A DNA stretch of 64,000 nt from Maribellus sediminis (GCF_011799805.1 NZ_WXUB01000001.1:1054001-1118000); one strand, 5' to 3'; positions 25,660-34,879 are shown, numbered from the stretch's first letter. Program-made: numbers and translations. Notes: a model not told the origin generated them from the letters alone.

Positions 25660-27453
25660 ATGACCGATTACAAAATGCATCTGCTTCTTTGCGGCGGTAC
25701 AGGATGTAAAGCCTCAGAAAGCGATGAAATAAAAAAAGAACTCAACCGGGTTCTCGAAAACCACAAACTTCAGGATGAAGTTCAGGTAGTATCGACCGGT
25801 TGTTTTGGCTTTTGCGAAAAGGGCCCGATTATTAAAGTACTGCCTGATAATACCTTCTATGTTCAGGTTACCCCGCACGATGCGGTTGAAATTGTTGAAG
25901 AGCACGTGGTAAAAGGCCGTCCGGTACAGCACTTGTTGTATACCGATCCAAAAACGGCAAAGCATATTCCCGATTCAAAAGGGATGGATTTCTACAAAAA
26001 GCAGATCCGAATTGCCCTAAAAAACTGCGGTTTTATCAACCCTGAAAACATTGATGAATACATTGCGCGCGACGGGTACCAGGCACTGGGTAAGTGTCTT
26101 ACTGAAATGACGCAGGATGAAGTAATTAAGGAGGTAAAAGATTCAGGCCTGCGGGGTAGAGGAGGCGGTGGTTTCCCAACCGGATTGAAATGGGAGATCA
26201 CAAAAAATGTGGAGAACGAGCAAAAGTACGTGGTGTGTAATGCCGATGAGGGCGACCCCGGTGCTTTTATGGACCGTTCAATTCTTGAAGGCGACCCGCA
26301 CGCCGTACTTGAAGCCATGGCAATTTGTGGCTACTGCATTGGTGCCGATACCGGTTTAATTTACATACGCGCAGAATATCCTTTGGCCATTCAGCGACTA
26401 AAAGTTGCGATTAAACAAGCCGAAGATTACGGTTTGATCGGAGACGATATTATGGGAACCGGCTTCAATTTCAGAATTGAATTGCGTTACGGTGCCGGAG
26501 CTTTTGTGTGTGGTGAAGAAACCGCGCTGATACATTCGATGGAAGGTTTGCGCGGCGAGCCTACTTTCAAACCACCGTTCCCATCGGTTTCGGGTTATAT
26601 GGGCAAACCTACCAACGTAAACAACGTGGAAACTTTTGCCAATATTCCGGTGATCATCAACAAGGGAGCAGCCTGGTTTAGCAGCATTGGCAGCGAAAAA
26701 TCGAAAGGTACAAAGGTGTTCGCACTAGCCGGAAAAATCAACAACGTTGGTTTGATTGAGGTTCCGATGGGAACTACATTGCGCGAGGTGATCTACGACA
26801 TTGGCGGCGGTATCAAAAACGGGAAGAAATTTAAAGCGGTACAAACAGGTGGCCCGTCGGGAGGATGTTTGACCAAAGAACATTTGGATATCCCGATCGA
26901 TTACGATAACCTGATTGCCGCCGGTTCGATGATGGGCTCGGGAGGAATGATTGTGATGGATGAAGACGATTGTATGGTTTCTATTGCCAAATTCTACCTC
27001 GATTTCACGCTGGAAGAATCGTGTGGAAAATGTACACCTTGCCGTGTTGGAAACAAACGGCTTTATGAAATTCTGGATAAAATCACCCGCGGAAAAGGTG
27101 AGGTGGAAGACATTGAAAAATTGAAAGAATTAAGTGGTGTAATCAAAGACACAGCACTTTGCGGCCTGGGGCAAACATCGCCAAATCCGGTACTTTCAAC
27201 CATTAATAATTTCGAAAAAGAATACCTGGCCCACGTTCTGGATGAGAAATGTCCGGCAGGACAATGTAAATCGCTGGTGCGTTACGATATTCTGGAAGAT
27301 GCCTGTACAGGATGTACCTTGTGTTTCAGAAATTGTCCGGTGGGTGCCATCTCAGGCGAACGCCGTCAGCCACATTACATCGATCACAACTTGTGTATTA
27401 AGTGTGGTGTATGTTTCGAAAAATGTAAGTTCAACGCGATTACAATTAGCTAA
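25660..27453 (+). CDS. hydB: NADH-linked [FeFe] hydrogenase, HydB/NuoF-type subunit
   Basis: 597 residues. Domain order: N-terminal thioredoxin-like [2Fe-2S] domain (Cys11/16 and Cys48/52, STGCFGFC), the NuoF-type FMN and NAD site (GLRGRGGGGFPTGLKWE, VCNADEGDPGAFMDRS, GAGAFVCGEETALIHS), a [4Fe-4S] motif ESCGKCTPCRVG, and two C-terminal [4Fe-4S] ferredoxin motifs (CTGCTLCFRNCP, CIKCGVCFEKCK). This is the diaphorase subunit of the HydABC (Hnd) complex, which couples NAD(H) to the hydrogenase, in some members by electron bifurcation with ferredoxin. Cytoplasmic. It sits directly upstream of hydA (20 bp). Confidence 0.95.
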   Translation: MTDYKMHLLLCGGTGCKASESDEIKKELNRVLENHKLQDEVQVVSTGCFGFCEKGPIIKVLPDNTFYVQVTPHDAVEIVEEHVVKGRPVQHLLYTDPKTAKHIPDSKGMDFYKKQIRIALKNCGFINPENIDEYIARDGYQALGKCLTEMTQDEVIKEVKDSGLRGRGGGGFPTGLKWEITKNVENEQKYVVCNADEGDPGAFMDRSILEGDPHAVLEAMAICGYCIGADTGLIYIRAEYPLAIQRLKVAIKQAEDYGLIGDDIMGTGFNFRIELRYGAGAFVCGEETALIHSMEGLRGEPTFKPPFPSVSGYMGKPTNVNNVETFANIPVIINKGAAWFSSIGSEKSKGTKVFALAGKINNVGLIEVPMGTTLREVIYDIGGGIKNGKKFKAVQTGGPSGGCLTKEHLDIPIDYDNLIAAGSMMGSGGMIVMDEDDCMVSIAKFYLDFTLEESCGKCTPCRVGNKRLYEILDKITRGKGEVEDIEKLKELSGVIKDTALCGLGQTSPNPVLSTINNFEKEYLAHVLDEKCPAGQCKSLVRYDILEDACTGCTLCFRNCPVGAISGERRQPHYIDHNLCIKCGVCFEKCKFNAITIS

Positions 27454-27473
27454 CCCGGAAACTCTGAATAATT

Positions 27474-29225
27474 ATGGATACAATAAATCTTACGATAGAT
27501 AATAAAACACTGGTGGTGAAGAAAGGCACCACTATTCTGGAGGCAGCTTCGGGGATCGGGATCGATATTCCAACCCTTTGCCACATGAAACTCGACGACC
27601 TGAACATTGAGAACAAACCGGGAGGGTGCCGCATTTGTGTGGTGGAAGTGAATGGAAGAAGAAATCTTGCTCCGGCGTGTTGCACCGAAGTGAACGAAGG
27701 AATGGAAATCAATACCCACTCGATGCGTGTGATAAATGCACGTCGTACCGTAATGGAATTGATTCTTTCCGACCATCCTTTCGACTGTTTGATCTGTGCC
27801 AAATCGGGAAACTGCGACCTGCAGGATATGGCACACAACCTTGGAATACGCGAGATTCGCTACCAGGGCGAACAATCGACTTACCGCGAAGATACTTCGC
27901 CGGCCATTATCCGCGAAGTAGACAAATGTATCATGTGCCGCCGGTGCGAAACCATGTGTAACGAGGTGCAAACGGTTGGTGTACTTTCTGCCATTAACCG
28001 TGGATTCGAGTCGGTGGTTTCACCGGCTTTCGAAATGAACCTCGATCACTCGGTATGTACTTATTGCGGACAGTGTGTGGCGGTTTGTCCCACCGGAGCA
28101 TTAACCGAAGTTGATGAAACCGGTAAAGTCGTACGTGCACTTTCTGATCCAACTAAAACGGTGATCGTGCAAACTGCACCTGCAGTACGCGCTGCTTTGG
28201 GCGAAGAATTTGGCATGGAAGCCGGAACACTGGTTACCGGCAAACTGGTAGCTGCTTTACGTCGTCTTGGATTCGACCATGTTTTTGACACCGATTTTGC
28301 TGCCGACCTCACCATTATGGAAGAAGGCACTGAATTATTAAATCGTCTTGGAAAACATTTGAGCGGAGATAAAGATGTAAAACTTCCGATTTTGACTTCG
28401 TGCTGTCCGGCCTGGGTGAAGTTCTTTGAACACCAGTTCCCGGAAATGAAAGATATTCCTTCAACAGCGCGTTCGCCACAGCAAATGTTCGGAGCCATTG
28501 CCAAAACGTATTTTGCCGACCAACTCGGCGTAAAACGCGAAGATCTGGTAGTGGTTTCAATCATGCCTTGTGTGGCTAAAAAATACGAATGTGGCCGCGA
28601 GGAATTCAAAACCAACGATAATCCGGATGTGGATCACGCTCTCACAACACGTGAGTTGGCTGCTTTGATCAAGCTGTCGAACATCGATTTTAAATCGCTG
28701 CCGAACGAGGAGTTTGATAATCCTCTTGGAGAATCAACCGGAGCCGGAGTTATTTTCGGAACAACGGGTGGTGTAATTGAAGCGGCTGTTCGTACAGCCT
28801 ACGAAATTCATACGAAGAAAGAATTACCTCGACTCGATTTTGATGAACTGCGCGGAATGGAAGGCATTCGCGAGGCAACTATCGACTTCGACGGGCTTCC
28901 AATAAAAATTGGAATTGCTCATGGTCTTGGAAATGCCCGGAAATTGCTGGAAGATATTCAGGCCGGGAAAAGCGAATTCCATGCCATTGAAATTATGAGC
29001 TGCCCCGGTGGTTGTATTGGCGGCGGTGGTCAGCCATATCACCATGGTAATGCCGATGTGCTTAAGCAAAGACAAAAAGCGCTGTACACTGAGGATAAAA
29101 ACAAAGCTATTCGCAAGTCGCACGAAAATCCTTACATCGTGAAATTGTACGAAGAGTTCCTGGGAAAACCGATGAGCGATAAAGCGCATCATCTGTTGCA
29201 CACCGAATACTTTGACAGAACCTAG
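27474..29225 (+). CDS. hydA: [FeFe] hydrogenase catalytic subunit HydA (group A, M3-type)
   Basis: 583 residues. In order: a [2Fe-2S] domain (Cys36, 52, 55, 69/70), a His-ligated [4Fe-4S] (His101, Cys105/108/114), two [4Fe-4S] clusters (Cys152/155/158/162 and Cys195/198/201/205), and the H-cluster domain with intact L1 TSCCPAW (Cys310 proton transfer, Cys311 ligand), L2 MPCVAKKYE (Cys366) and L3 EIMSCPGGCIGG (Cys510, Cys514), then the small-subunit-like C-terminus. All catalytic residues are present, in contrast to the sensory homologue at 22244. It makes or uses H2 with HydB and HydC in fermentation. The maturases HydEFG are not in the window. A mobile element begins 1 bp after the stop. Confidence 0.97.
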   Translation: MDTINLTIDNKTLVVKKGTTILEAASGIGIDIPTLCHMKLDDLNIENKPGGCRICVVEVNGRRNLAPACCTEVNEGMEINTHSMRVINARRTVMELILSDHPFDCLICAKSGNCDLQDMAHNLGIREIRYQGEQSTYREDTSPAIIREVDKCIMCRRCETMCNEVQTVGVLSAINRGFESVVSPAFEMNLDHSVCTYCGQCVAVCPTGALTEVDETGKVVRALSDPTKTVIVQTAPAVRAALGEEFGMEAGTLVTGKLVAALRRLGFDHVFDTDFAADLTIMEEGTELLNRLGKHLSGDKDVKLPILTSCCPAWVKFFEHQFPEMKDIPSTARSPQQMFGAIAKTYFADQLGVKREDLVVVSIMPCVAKKYECGREEFKTNDNPDVDHALTTRELAALIKLSNIDFKSLPNEEFDNPLGESTGAGVIFGTTGGVIEAAVRTAYEIHTKKELPRLDFDELRGMEGIREATIDFDGLPIKIGIAHGLGNARKLLEDIQAGKSEFHAIEIMSCPGGCIGGGGQPYHHGNADVLKQRQKALYTEDKNKAIRKSHENPYIVKLYEEFLGKPMSDKAHHLLHTEYFDRT

Positions 29226-29226
29226 T

Positions 29227-29653
29227 AGTCATTGGTCATTAGACAATAGTCATTAGGATATAAAGAAGGAAATCATGAGGTTAGAAGATTTAGTTGTATA
29301 TCAGTTGGCAATGGAAATTGGAGAAGAAGTTTTTGCTATTGTTGATCAGTGGGAAAGCTTTCATAAATGGACAACTGGCAAACAACTTGTTGAAGCTGCT
29401 GATTCTATGGCCTCGAATATCTCAGAAGGATATGGAAGGTATTTCTATAAAGAAAACAAGCAGTTTCAATACTATTCAAGAGGATCTCAAAGTGAGACAA
29501 GAACCTGGTTACAAAAAGCAAAAAACAGAAAGCTGATAGATGAGGAAACTCATCACGGATTGATAGTAAAGCTGGATGAACTGGGTAGGCGACACAATAA
29601 TTGTATCAAATCAATTGGAAAGACTGATGACCAGTGACAATTGACTAATGACT
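29227..29653. mobile_element. IVS-like element with imperfect terminal inverted repeats inside the hyd operon
   Basis: The left end (29227-29257, AGTCATTGGTCATTAGACAA...) aligns with the reverse complement of the right end (29624-29653) at about 23 of 30 positions. The ends are made of degenerate GTCATTNGTCATT units. The interior is occupied by one gene for a four-helix-bundle protein of the family encoded in 23S rRNA intervening sequences. The element separates hydA from hydC, beginning immediately after the hydA stop and ending about 55 bp before hydC. The transcript ends could pair into a long stem. No target duplication or transposase is seen. Confidence 0.65.
29275..29637 (+). CDS. four-helix-bundle protein (23S rRNA IVS / S23 family)
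   Basis: 120 residues, the usual length for the family. Hallmarks are the N-terminal RLEDLVVYQLAMEI, the central AADSMASNISEGYGR and the GSQSETRTWL segment. Members are found as open frames of intervening sequences within 23S rRNA genes and, as here, as scattered single genes in Bacteroidota; related proteins (Avd) act with diversity-generating retroelements. They form pentameric basic bundles that may bind nucleic acid. There is no reverse transcriptase or rRNA here. Its presence between hydA and hydC, inside inverted repeats, and unlike any hydrogenase subunit, points to insertion. Confidence 0.9.
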   Translation: MRLEDLVVYQLAMEIGEEVFAIVDQWESFHKWTTGKQLVEAADSMASNISEGYGRYFYKENKQFQYYSRGSQSETRTWLQKAKNRKLIDEETHHGLIVKLDELGRRHNNCIKSIGKTDDQ

Positions 29654-29707
29654 GTTCTTCAAGGAAAAAAGAATTATTGATTTAAAAAAAATAAAATCAA
29701 GAAAGAG

Positions 29708-30214
29708 ATGCCAAAAATAAAACTTGCTGAAAATACAGTAGAACTTATAAAAGCCGTTTGTGCTGAGTTTGAAAATAAGGAAAGCGAACTGATAAACGTA
29801 TTGCACGGGGTACAGCAGAAACTGGGTTATTTACCGGCCGAAGTGCAGGAAGTAATTGCCCGCGAACTGAACATGTCGGTGGCGAAAGTTTACGGAGTTG
29901 TTACCTTCTACAGCTTTTTTACCATGATCCCGCAAGGTGAATTCCCAATCTCGATTTGTATGGGAACCGCCTGCTATGTTCGTGGTGCCGAGCAGGTGCT
30001 TAACGAATTTAAACGCCAGTTAAAAGTTGAAGTTGGAGAATCAACCGAAGACGGAAAATTTTCGATCAACTGTTTGCGTTGCGTTGGAGCCTGTGGGCTC
30101 GCGCCGGTAGTTACGGTTGGTGAAAAAGTTTACGGACGTGTTTCTCCTTCAGAAGTTAAAAAGATCATCGCTGAATACCGTGAAGGTTGTGCTGATGATG
30201 CGAAAACAGCCTGA
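29708..30214 (+). CDS. hydC: NADH-linked [FeFe] hydrogenase, HydC/NuoE-type subunit
   Basis: 168 residues, a NuoE-type thioredoxin-like [2Fe-2S] protein. The helical N-terminus (LINVLHGVQQKLGYLPAEVQ) and VYGVVTFYSFF are family landmarks; the cluster ligands are the Cys pair in CMGTACYVRGAE and the pair in CLRCVGACG. It completes the HydABC complex with the subunits encoded at 25660 and 27474. The gene comes last, separated from hydA by 482 bp that contain the IVS-like element, so its expression depends on read-through of that element or on its own promoter (none recognised). A strong terminator follows. Confidence 0.93.
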   Translation: MPKIKLAENTVELIKAVCAEFENKESELINVLHGVQQKLGYLPAEVQEVIARELNMSVAKVYGVVTFYSFFTMIPQGEFPISICMGTACYVRGAEQVLNEFKRQLKVEVGESTEDGKFSINCLRCVGACGLAPVVTVGEKVYGRVSPSEVKKIIAEYREGCADDAKTA

Positions 30215-30226
30215 TACAACCACAAG

Positions 30227-30269
30227 AAAGTCATGCTCTCACTTCAGGTGAGGGTATGACTTTATTTTT
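30227..30269 (+). terminator. terminator of the hydrogenase operon
   Basis: Stem AAAGTCAT...CTCAC / GTGAG...ATGACTTT (loop TTCAG) followed by TATTTTTA, 13 bp after the hydC stop and just before the convergent hydrolase stop. Confidence 0.8.
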
Positions 30270-31047
30270 ACCCTGAAATACTTTTTATGAATTCGATGCT
30301 GCGCCGGTTAAAGATCTCCGGTTGATCGATGTTGCACACATGACCGCTGTTGTCGATCACTTCGAGGCGCGAATTGAAATGCTTTTTTACCAGGTTCGAT
30401 ACCATGGGCAGAAACATGTGGTCGCGGTCGCCCATCAGGTAAAGAACAGGTGCCGAAGCTTCTTTAATAAGAAATTCCTGAAGGTTGTCTTTGATTTCAG
30501 TTGACATGCGCAGCCATTTCTTAAATTCTTTTTCACCCAAACGAATGGCTTCCTTAATAAACAATTTTCGCGATTCGATATCCTTTTTGTAGGGAATAAG
30601 AATCCACGCGTTGATCCTGTACAACCACATGTAAGGAACGATTGAACTTAGCAGTTTTGCTACGCTTACCAAAACCCGAATCCGTCCGTTGAACTGGATA
30701 ACAGCACCTCCCATAATGATGGATTCAGCGCGTCCGGGTGCCAGTTTGTCAATGGCCCGAATAACGATACATCCCAAAGAAATACCAACAAGGTGAGCAG
30801 TTTCAATTTGCAAATGATCCATGGTTTTGATCACATCCATGGCAATTTCGTCAAACTTGTATTGCTCTTCTTTGGTGTATTCTTTTTTCGATTTGCCGTG
30901 GCCGCGTAAGTCAACCAAAAGCACATTGAAATGCTTTTTGAATTCGCGCAGTTGCCGAAACCAAACAATATTACTTCCGCCGGCGCCGTGTATAAAAACG
31001 ACCCACGTTTTAGAAGTTTTATGATGGAATGTTTTGTGGTACAGCAT
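30268..31047 (-). CDS. alpha/beta-fold hydrolase
   Basis: 259 residues without signal peptide. Oxyanion segment FIHGAGGSNIVWF, LLVDLRGHGKS, nucleophile elbow VGISLGCI (catalytic Ser), acid GDRDHMF and catalytic His in NSGHVCNI, in the classic order with a helical cap between about residues 125 and 195. The family includes esterases, lactonases and C-C hydrolases; the substrate is not predictable. It is convergent with the hydrogenase operon and probably monocistronic. Confidence 0.85.
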   Translation of the reverse strand: MLYHKTFHHKTSKTWVVFIHGAGGSNIVWFRQLREFKKHFNVLLVDLRGHGKSKKEYTKEEQYKFDEIAMDVIKTMDHLQIETAHLVGISLGCIVIRAIDKLAPGRAESIIMGGAVIQFNGRIRVLVSVAKLLSSIVPYMWLYRINAWILIPYKKDIESRKLFIKEAIRLGEKEFKKWLRMSTEIKDNLQEFLIKEASAPVLYLMGDRDHMFLPMVSNLVKKHFNSRLEVIDNSGHVCNIDQPEIFNRRSIEFIKSISG

Positions 31048-31160
31048 GGCGCAAAAGTAGGTTTATTTTGAAAAATACCAAATACCCCAATCTTACCCCA
31101 AATAGCCACGTGTCAGCAAGCGTTTGTTGCAGCTGCTTTCTGTTGATTATTACAAATTGA

Positions 31161-31937
31161 TTAAATATCAGAATAGGCGGTTGGATGACACAGCCATTTA
31201 TCAATATGTGAAACTGTATTGGCGTATTCTGGTTTGTCTTTTAGTGCATTCCAATCCGGGTGGTCACGGAAGGCATCCCAATGTTCCTTGTTCGATTTCC
31301 TGTCGGAAAAAGACGTCATGTACATGAGGTTTGGCATGGCAGAACCCGACAATACCTCGCCGTAAAAAACAGCACTGAACACCAGTTTCTTGAATAACGC
31401 GCATTCTCCGCCTTTGTTGAACATGTGTACCTTTTGTCGCCACAGTTTTTCAGTAGGCCCCTGGTAACTTCTGAGTTCAAATATATGATCGCTTTTGGGC
31501 GTATCATATTTTGGAACGAAGAATTCCGGCTGATTTTCAAAAGCCCTCAGCAGAATCGATTCAATGCGAACATAGGGAGGATTATCATGTTTGGCATCCA
31601 GGTAAGCCTGCCCGTTTTTAAGGTATTCTTTGTCTTTGATGACCTTGTCTTCAACCGTTTCAAGCTGGCCTAAATTTTTTAAAGGAATAAAAACAAAGAT
31701 TTTTGTTCCAACGGCAGGATCTTCTTCAACGGGTTTAAAAACGCCAACGGTTTTTATTCCGGCCCGGTGGAGTGCCGGTAAATAGGCATCTTCTAAATAA
31801 GCATCCACCATATTTTCCTGGGCCTTGTTTTCCAGGGTGTATACCTTTATCTGGTAGTAATCGCGTGCTATTGCACCAACTGAACTAAAAAGAATAGTCA
31901 GCAGAATGAATCCGAAAAGAGCTTTTTTTGATTTCAT
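31161..31937 (-). CDS. secreted NIPSNAP-family protein
   Basis: 258 residues with an N-terminal signal peptide (KKALFGFILLTILFSSVGAIA). Two NIPSNAP-type ferredoxin-like domains follow: one beginning YYQIKVYTLENKAQENMVDAYL and one at HIFELRSYQGPTEKLWRQKVHMF. The roles of bacterial NIPSNAP proteins are unknown; exported forms are frequent in Bacteroidota near sugar-oxidoreductase and glycosidase genes. It lies 46 bp downstream of an aldo/keto reductase gene on the same strand, so the two likely form an operon. Confidence 0.85.
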   Translation of the reverse strand: MKSKKALFGFILLTILFSSVGAIARDYYQIKVYTLENKAQENMVDAYLEDAYLPALHRAGIKTVGVFKPVEEDPAVGTKIFVFIPLKNLGQLETVEDKVIKDKEYLKNGQAYLDAKHDNPPYVRIESILLRAFENQPEFFVPKYDTPKSDHIFELRSYQGPTEKLWRQKVHMFNKGGECALFKKLVFSAVFYGEVLSGSAMPNLMYMTSFSDRKSNKEHWDAFRDHPDWNALKDKPEYANTVSHIDKWLCHPTAYSDI

Positions 31938-31983
31938 AGGTTTAGTTTTTGTGGTTTATTGATTCTGAAGGTAGTGAAGATAG

Positions 31984-33171
31984 CTAATTTTTCACCAATT
32001 TGAATTCAGGTACAAATAATTCCTTGTGTGTTTCGGCAAGCATCTCTTTTACGGGGATGTTTGGCGGAATCCTGGAACTGTCGATCTGTGCTATATTTTC
32101 CGAAGTTGGCAGCAACCCGGGAAACCAGTGGCTTTTTTGTTCAAATATTTTGTAACGGTATTTTGCAAAATCTTTCATGTCGTAGCATTTCCAAAGTTTA
32201 CGCAAACGCAACACCTGCGGAATGTTTATTCCCGAAGGATCGTTTTGCAGATCGTAACCGTCGTAGGTGGCGTAAGGATCATCTTTTACAAAACTGTCCA
32301 ATAGTAATTTAGTCTGTTGTTCTGCATCGCTCCAGGGCAGTTCAAACGGGAAGATGCCTTTCATTTCTTCGAAATGGGCCACTTCGTGCATGCCAAATGT
32401 TAGCGTGTGGACGGCGGGATTTTGCAAACAGAAACGCGCATTCCATTGAATAGGAGTAAGGGGAGCAGTAGCCTTTCTTACCTTTTCTGGAGCCTTAAAA
32501 AGCTGGCCTCCCTTGTCGTTGGGCGAGATTATAAAAACACCCATATCGTTTACCTGAGCCATGTTAACCGCTGCCAGGTTTCGCTGGTCGAAGTAGTAGT
32601 AATGCAGGTTTACAAATTCAAAAAGTCCCGTTTCGATAGCCCTGATGATCACCTCAAGCGGTGCGTGTGTACTAAATCCAACATGACGGATCACACCTTC
32701 TTCTTTCAGTTTTAACAGTTCTTCAACGGCACCCCCCGGTTTGCAACTCTGTTCAAAGAGTTCCTGGGTGTTCATGCCATGCCAGCCATAAAAATCGAAA
32801 TAATCGGTTTGAAGATCTACCAACTGTTTTTCTACAAGTTTTCGGGTATCCTCAGCTGTAAGCGGATTGCCCTTGGTCATTAAATGGTAGGAATTGCGCG
32901 GAACCTTCAGCTCTTCATTCAACACCTTGCCATAAACTGTTTCGCTCTTTTTGTAGCCCCATGCTGTTTCAATATGATTGATCCCGGCATCAAAAGCCAA
33001 ACGAACCGAAGTGAGGCATTCTTCCAGTGTATCTTTTGGAATTTCATGACGGGGATCGTCCCACCCATGTTTAAAACGCATTCCTCCCAGCGTTATTACA
33101 CTAAGGTATTCTCCGGTTTTGCCAAAACGGCGGTATTGCATGCCCGGTTTGTTGTTTAAAATCTTGTGCAT
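31984..33171 (-). CDS. aldo/keto reductase (COG1453-like) lacking the usual C-terminal FeS motif
   Basis: 395 residues. The TIM-barrel signature is seen in RRFGKTGEYLSVITLGGMRF, AFDAGINHIETAWGYKKSE (active-site region with the usual Asp replaced by Glu and Tyr kept), HLMTKGNP (Lys), DFYGWHG (His) and HVGFSTHA. The C-terminal part resembles COG1453 reductases, which normally end with a CxxCxxC ferredoxin motif; only one Cys (LWKCYDM) is found there, so electron transfer through FeS clusters is unlikely. No signal peptide. It is followed closely by the NIPSNAP gene and preceded by a terminator and a Gfo/Idh oxidoreductase. Confidence 0.85.
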   Translation of the reverse strand: MHKILNNKPGMQYRRFGKTGEYLSVITLGGMRFKHGWDDPRHEIPKDTLEECLTSVRLAFDAGINHIETAWGYKKSETVYGKVLNEELKVPRNSYHLMTKGNPLTAEDTRKLVEKQLVDLQTDYFDFYGWHGMNTQELFEQSCKPGGAVEELLKLKEEGVIRHVGFSTHAPLEVIIRAIETGLFEFVNLHYYYFDQRNLAAVNMAQVNDMGVFIISPNDKGGQLFKAPEKVRKATAPLTPIQWNARFCLQNPAVHTLTFGMHEVAHFEEMKGIFPFELPWSDAEQQTKLLLDSFVKDDPYATYDGYDLQNDPSGINIPQVLRLRKLWKCYDMKDFAKYRYKIFEQKSHWFPGLLPTSENIAQIDSSRIPPNIPVKEMLAETHKELFVPEFKLVKN

Positions 33172-33290
33172 ACTGTTTCTTCTGAAGCTCTAAATTTCAG
33201 CAAATTGTTACGAAGAAACCAACAAACAAGTGGAGTAGAAGTTGAATTGATATTGATTTAATGTTTTTATTGTGACGAAATCCTGGTGCA

Positions 33291-33328
33291 AAAAAAAACT
33301 AAGGGTTATTTCAGCCCTTAGTTTTTTG
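33291..33328. terminator. bidirectional-looking terminator below the Gfo/Idh gene
   Basis: Stem ACTAAGGG / CCCTTAGT with flanking A-run and T-run; on the minus strand it follows the stop of the 33349 gene by about 20 bp. Confidence 0.8.
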
Positions 33329-33348
33329 CTATCCTGTGTTTTGAATTC

Positions 33349-34635
33349 CTAGAAATCAGTATAATCCCATTTTCCGCGATACGGACGTGAAAGCATCAAG
33401 TTGGCAGGTTGGTCACCAATAAACTTTTCATCTTTCGGATCCCACTGTAATGGGCGTTCCAGTGTGTAGGCAATATTGGCAATGTTGCAAACCGAACTGG
33501 TACGATGCCCTGTTTCAACATCAGAAATTGGACGTGTGCGATTTCGCATAGCATCCAGAAAATCCTGGTAATGATTGTCGCTGTAATACAGTTTTCGGTC
33601 TTCCGGCTTAATTTCAAGCTGAGCCAGTTTTTCGTTGGGGTAGGTTTTTATAAATCCACGCGTCACTTCTATTCGCCCTTCCGTTCCGATAAATTCTACG
33701 CCGTTACCCATTGGCAAATCCACATGATTCATTACCACACCATTGTCATAAACCATTTTAAGTCCGTGTGTTTGGCCATGTTTAGGCGGAATGTAAACAC
33801 TGGGGCCGCTATGGTCCATCTGTAAAGCCCACTGTCCAATGTCGAACATATGAGCTCCCCAATCCGTGATCATACCTCCGCCAAAATCGCGGTATAGCCT
33901 CCAGTTGGGGTAAATATCTTCCTCAACAGGTGGCGAAAGTACTGGATTAAACTCCCGGTAAGGCGACGGGCCAACCCATAAGTTCCAGTCGAGATTTGCC
34001 GGTGCTTCCATCGAAGGGAGATCGCAGGCAACCACGGGGCCACCCACGCAGGCATTAATGGTTTTTACTTCACCGATGTATCCACCTGCAACCAGTTCAC
34101 AGGCCTGACGGAAATTATAACTCGAACGTTGCATGTTTCCGGTTTGAAACACCCGGTCGTATTTCCGGGTGGCGTTTACCATGGCTCTGCCTTCAGCAAC
34201 GGTGTATGCCATAGGTTTTTCGCAGTAAACATCTTTGCCGGCTTTACAGGCATCGATGGCAACCTGGGCATGCCAGTGGTCAGGTGTGGCAACTACCACA
34301 GCATCGATATCACTGCGCTCAAGAATTTCGCGGTAATGTTTTGTAGCGAATATTTCAATATCAGTGCCGCGCTTTTTATTGGCACCTTTAGCAATTCCAA
34401 TAAATTTATCCAGCTTTTGACTGTCCACGTCACTGGCTGCAATTGTAACCGTTTCGTCGGTTCTATCTTTAAAGAAATTCTGGAGAATACGTCCCTGTTT
34501 TCCTGTTCCTATAAAAGCCAGGTTAATTCTGTCGTTGGCAGCAATTCCACCGTTTTTACCCAATACGGTTGCCGGGATAATGGTAAACGCTGCAGCAGAG
34601 GTCGCAGTCGTTTTAATAAAGCTTCTTCTTTTCAT
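33349..34635 (-). CDS. Tat-exported Gfo/Idh/MocA family oxidoreductase
   Basis: 428 residues. A twin-arginine signal (MKRRSFIKTTATSAAAFTI) precedes a Rossmann NAD(P) site (AFIGTGKQGRILQNFF) and the Gfo/Idh signature EKPMAYTVAEGRAM; the C-terminal alpha/beta domain carries DWGAHMFDIGQWAL. Tat export fits delivery of a cofactor-loaded oxidoreductase to the periplasm, as in glucose-fructose oxidoreductase. Exported members occur in carbohydrate-degradation clusters of Bacteroidota. The substrate is unknown. Single gene with its own terminator; the AKR/NIPSNAP pair follows. Confidence 0.9.
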   Translation of the reverse strand: MKRRSFIKTTATSAAAFTIIPATVLGKNGGIAANDRINLAFIGTGKQGRILQNFFKDRTDETVTIAASDVDSQKLDKFIGIAKGANKKRGTDIEIFATKHYREILERSDIDAVVVATPDHWHAQVAIDACKAGKDVYCEKPMAYTVAEGRAMVNATRKYDRVFQTGNMQRSSYNFRQACELVAGGYIGEVKTINACVGGPVVACDLPSMEAPANLDWNLWVGPSPYREFNPVLSPPVEEDIYPNWRLYRDFGGGMITDWGAHMFDIGQWALQMDHSGPSVYIPPKHGQTHGLKMVYDNGVVMNHVDLPMGNGVEFIGTEGRIEVTRGFIKTYPNEKLAQLEIKPEDRKLYYSDNHYQDFLDAMRNRTRPISDVETGHRTSSVCNIANIAYTLERPLQWDPKDEKFIGDQPANLMLSRPYRGKWDYTDF

Positions 34636-34840
34636 TAGGTTTTATGGTTTTAGTTAGTGAAGTTGTTTAACCTTAATCGGAAAACCTGTGAGCAATATCT
34701 TGATCTAACCAGCTTTAGGTAACTCTGCTTCAGTAGCTAAGGCTATGCAGGAAAAATCCAACTTTGCCAGGTAGAATCACTAAGTCATTCTCACAATTTC
34801 TAATTCCTGGTAAACGACTTCAGAATATGCCTTTGAAAAT

Positions 34841-34879
34841 ACAAAAAATCCCTAAGACTGAGTTCAATCTTAGGGATTA
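34841..34879 (-). terminator. terminator of the S9 peptidase gene
   Basis: On the minus strand a stem AATCCCTAAGA / TCTTAGGGATT is followed by TTTTTTGT, about 40 bp after the peptidase stop. Confidence 0.8.

Noticed and set aside
29275-29637. Diversity-generating retroelement (Avd-like protein)
   Set aside because: No reverse transcriptase, template repeat or variable target gene nearby; the protein is the plain S23/IVS type.
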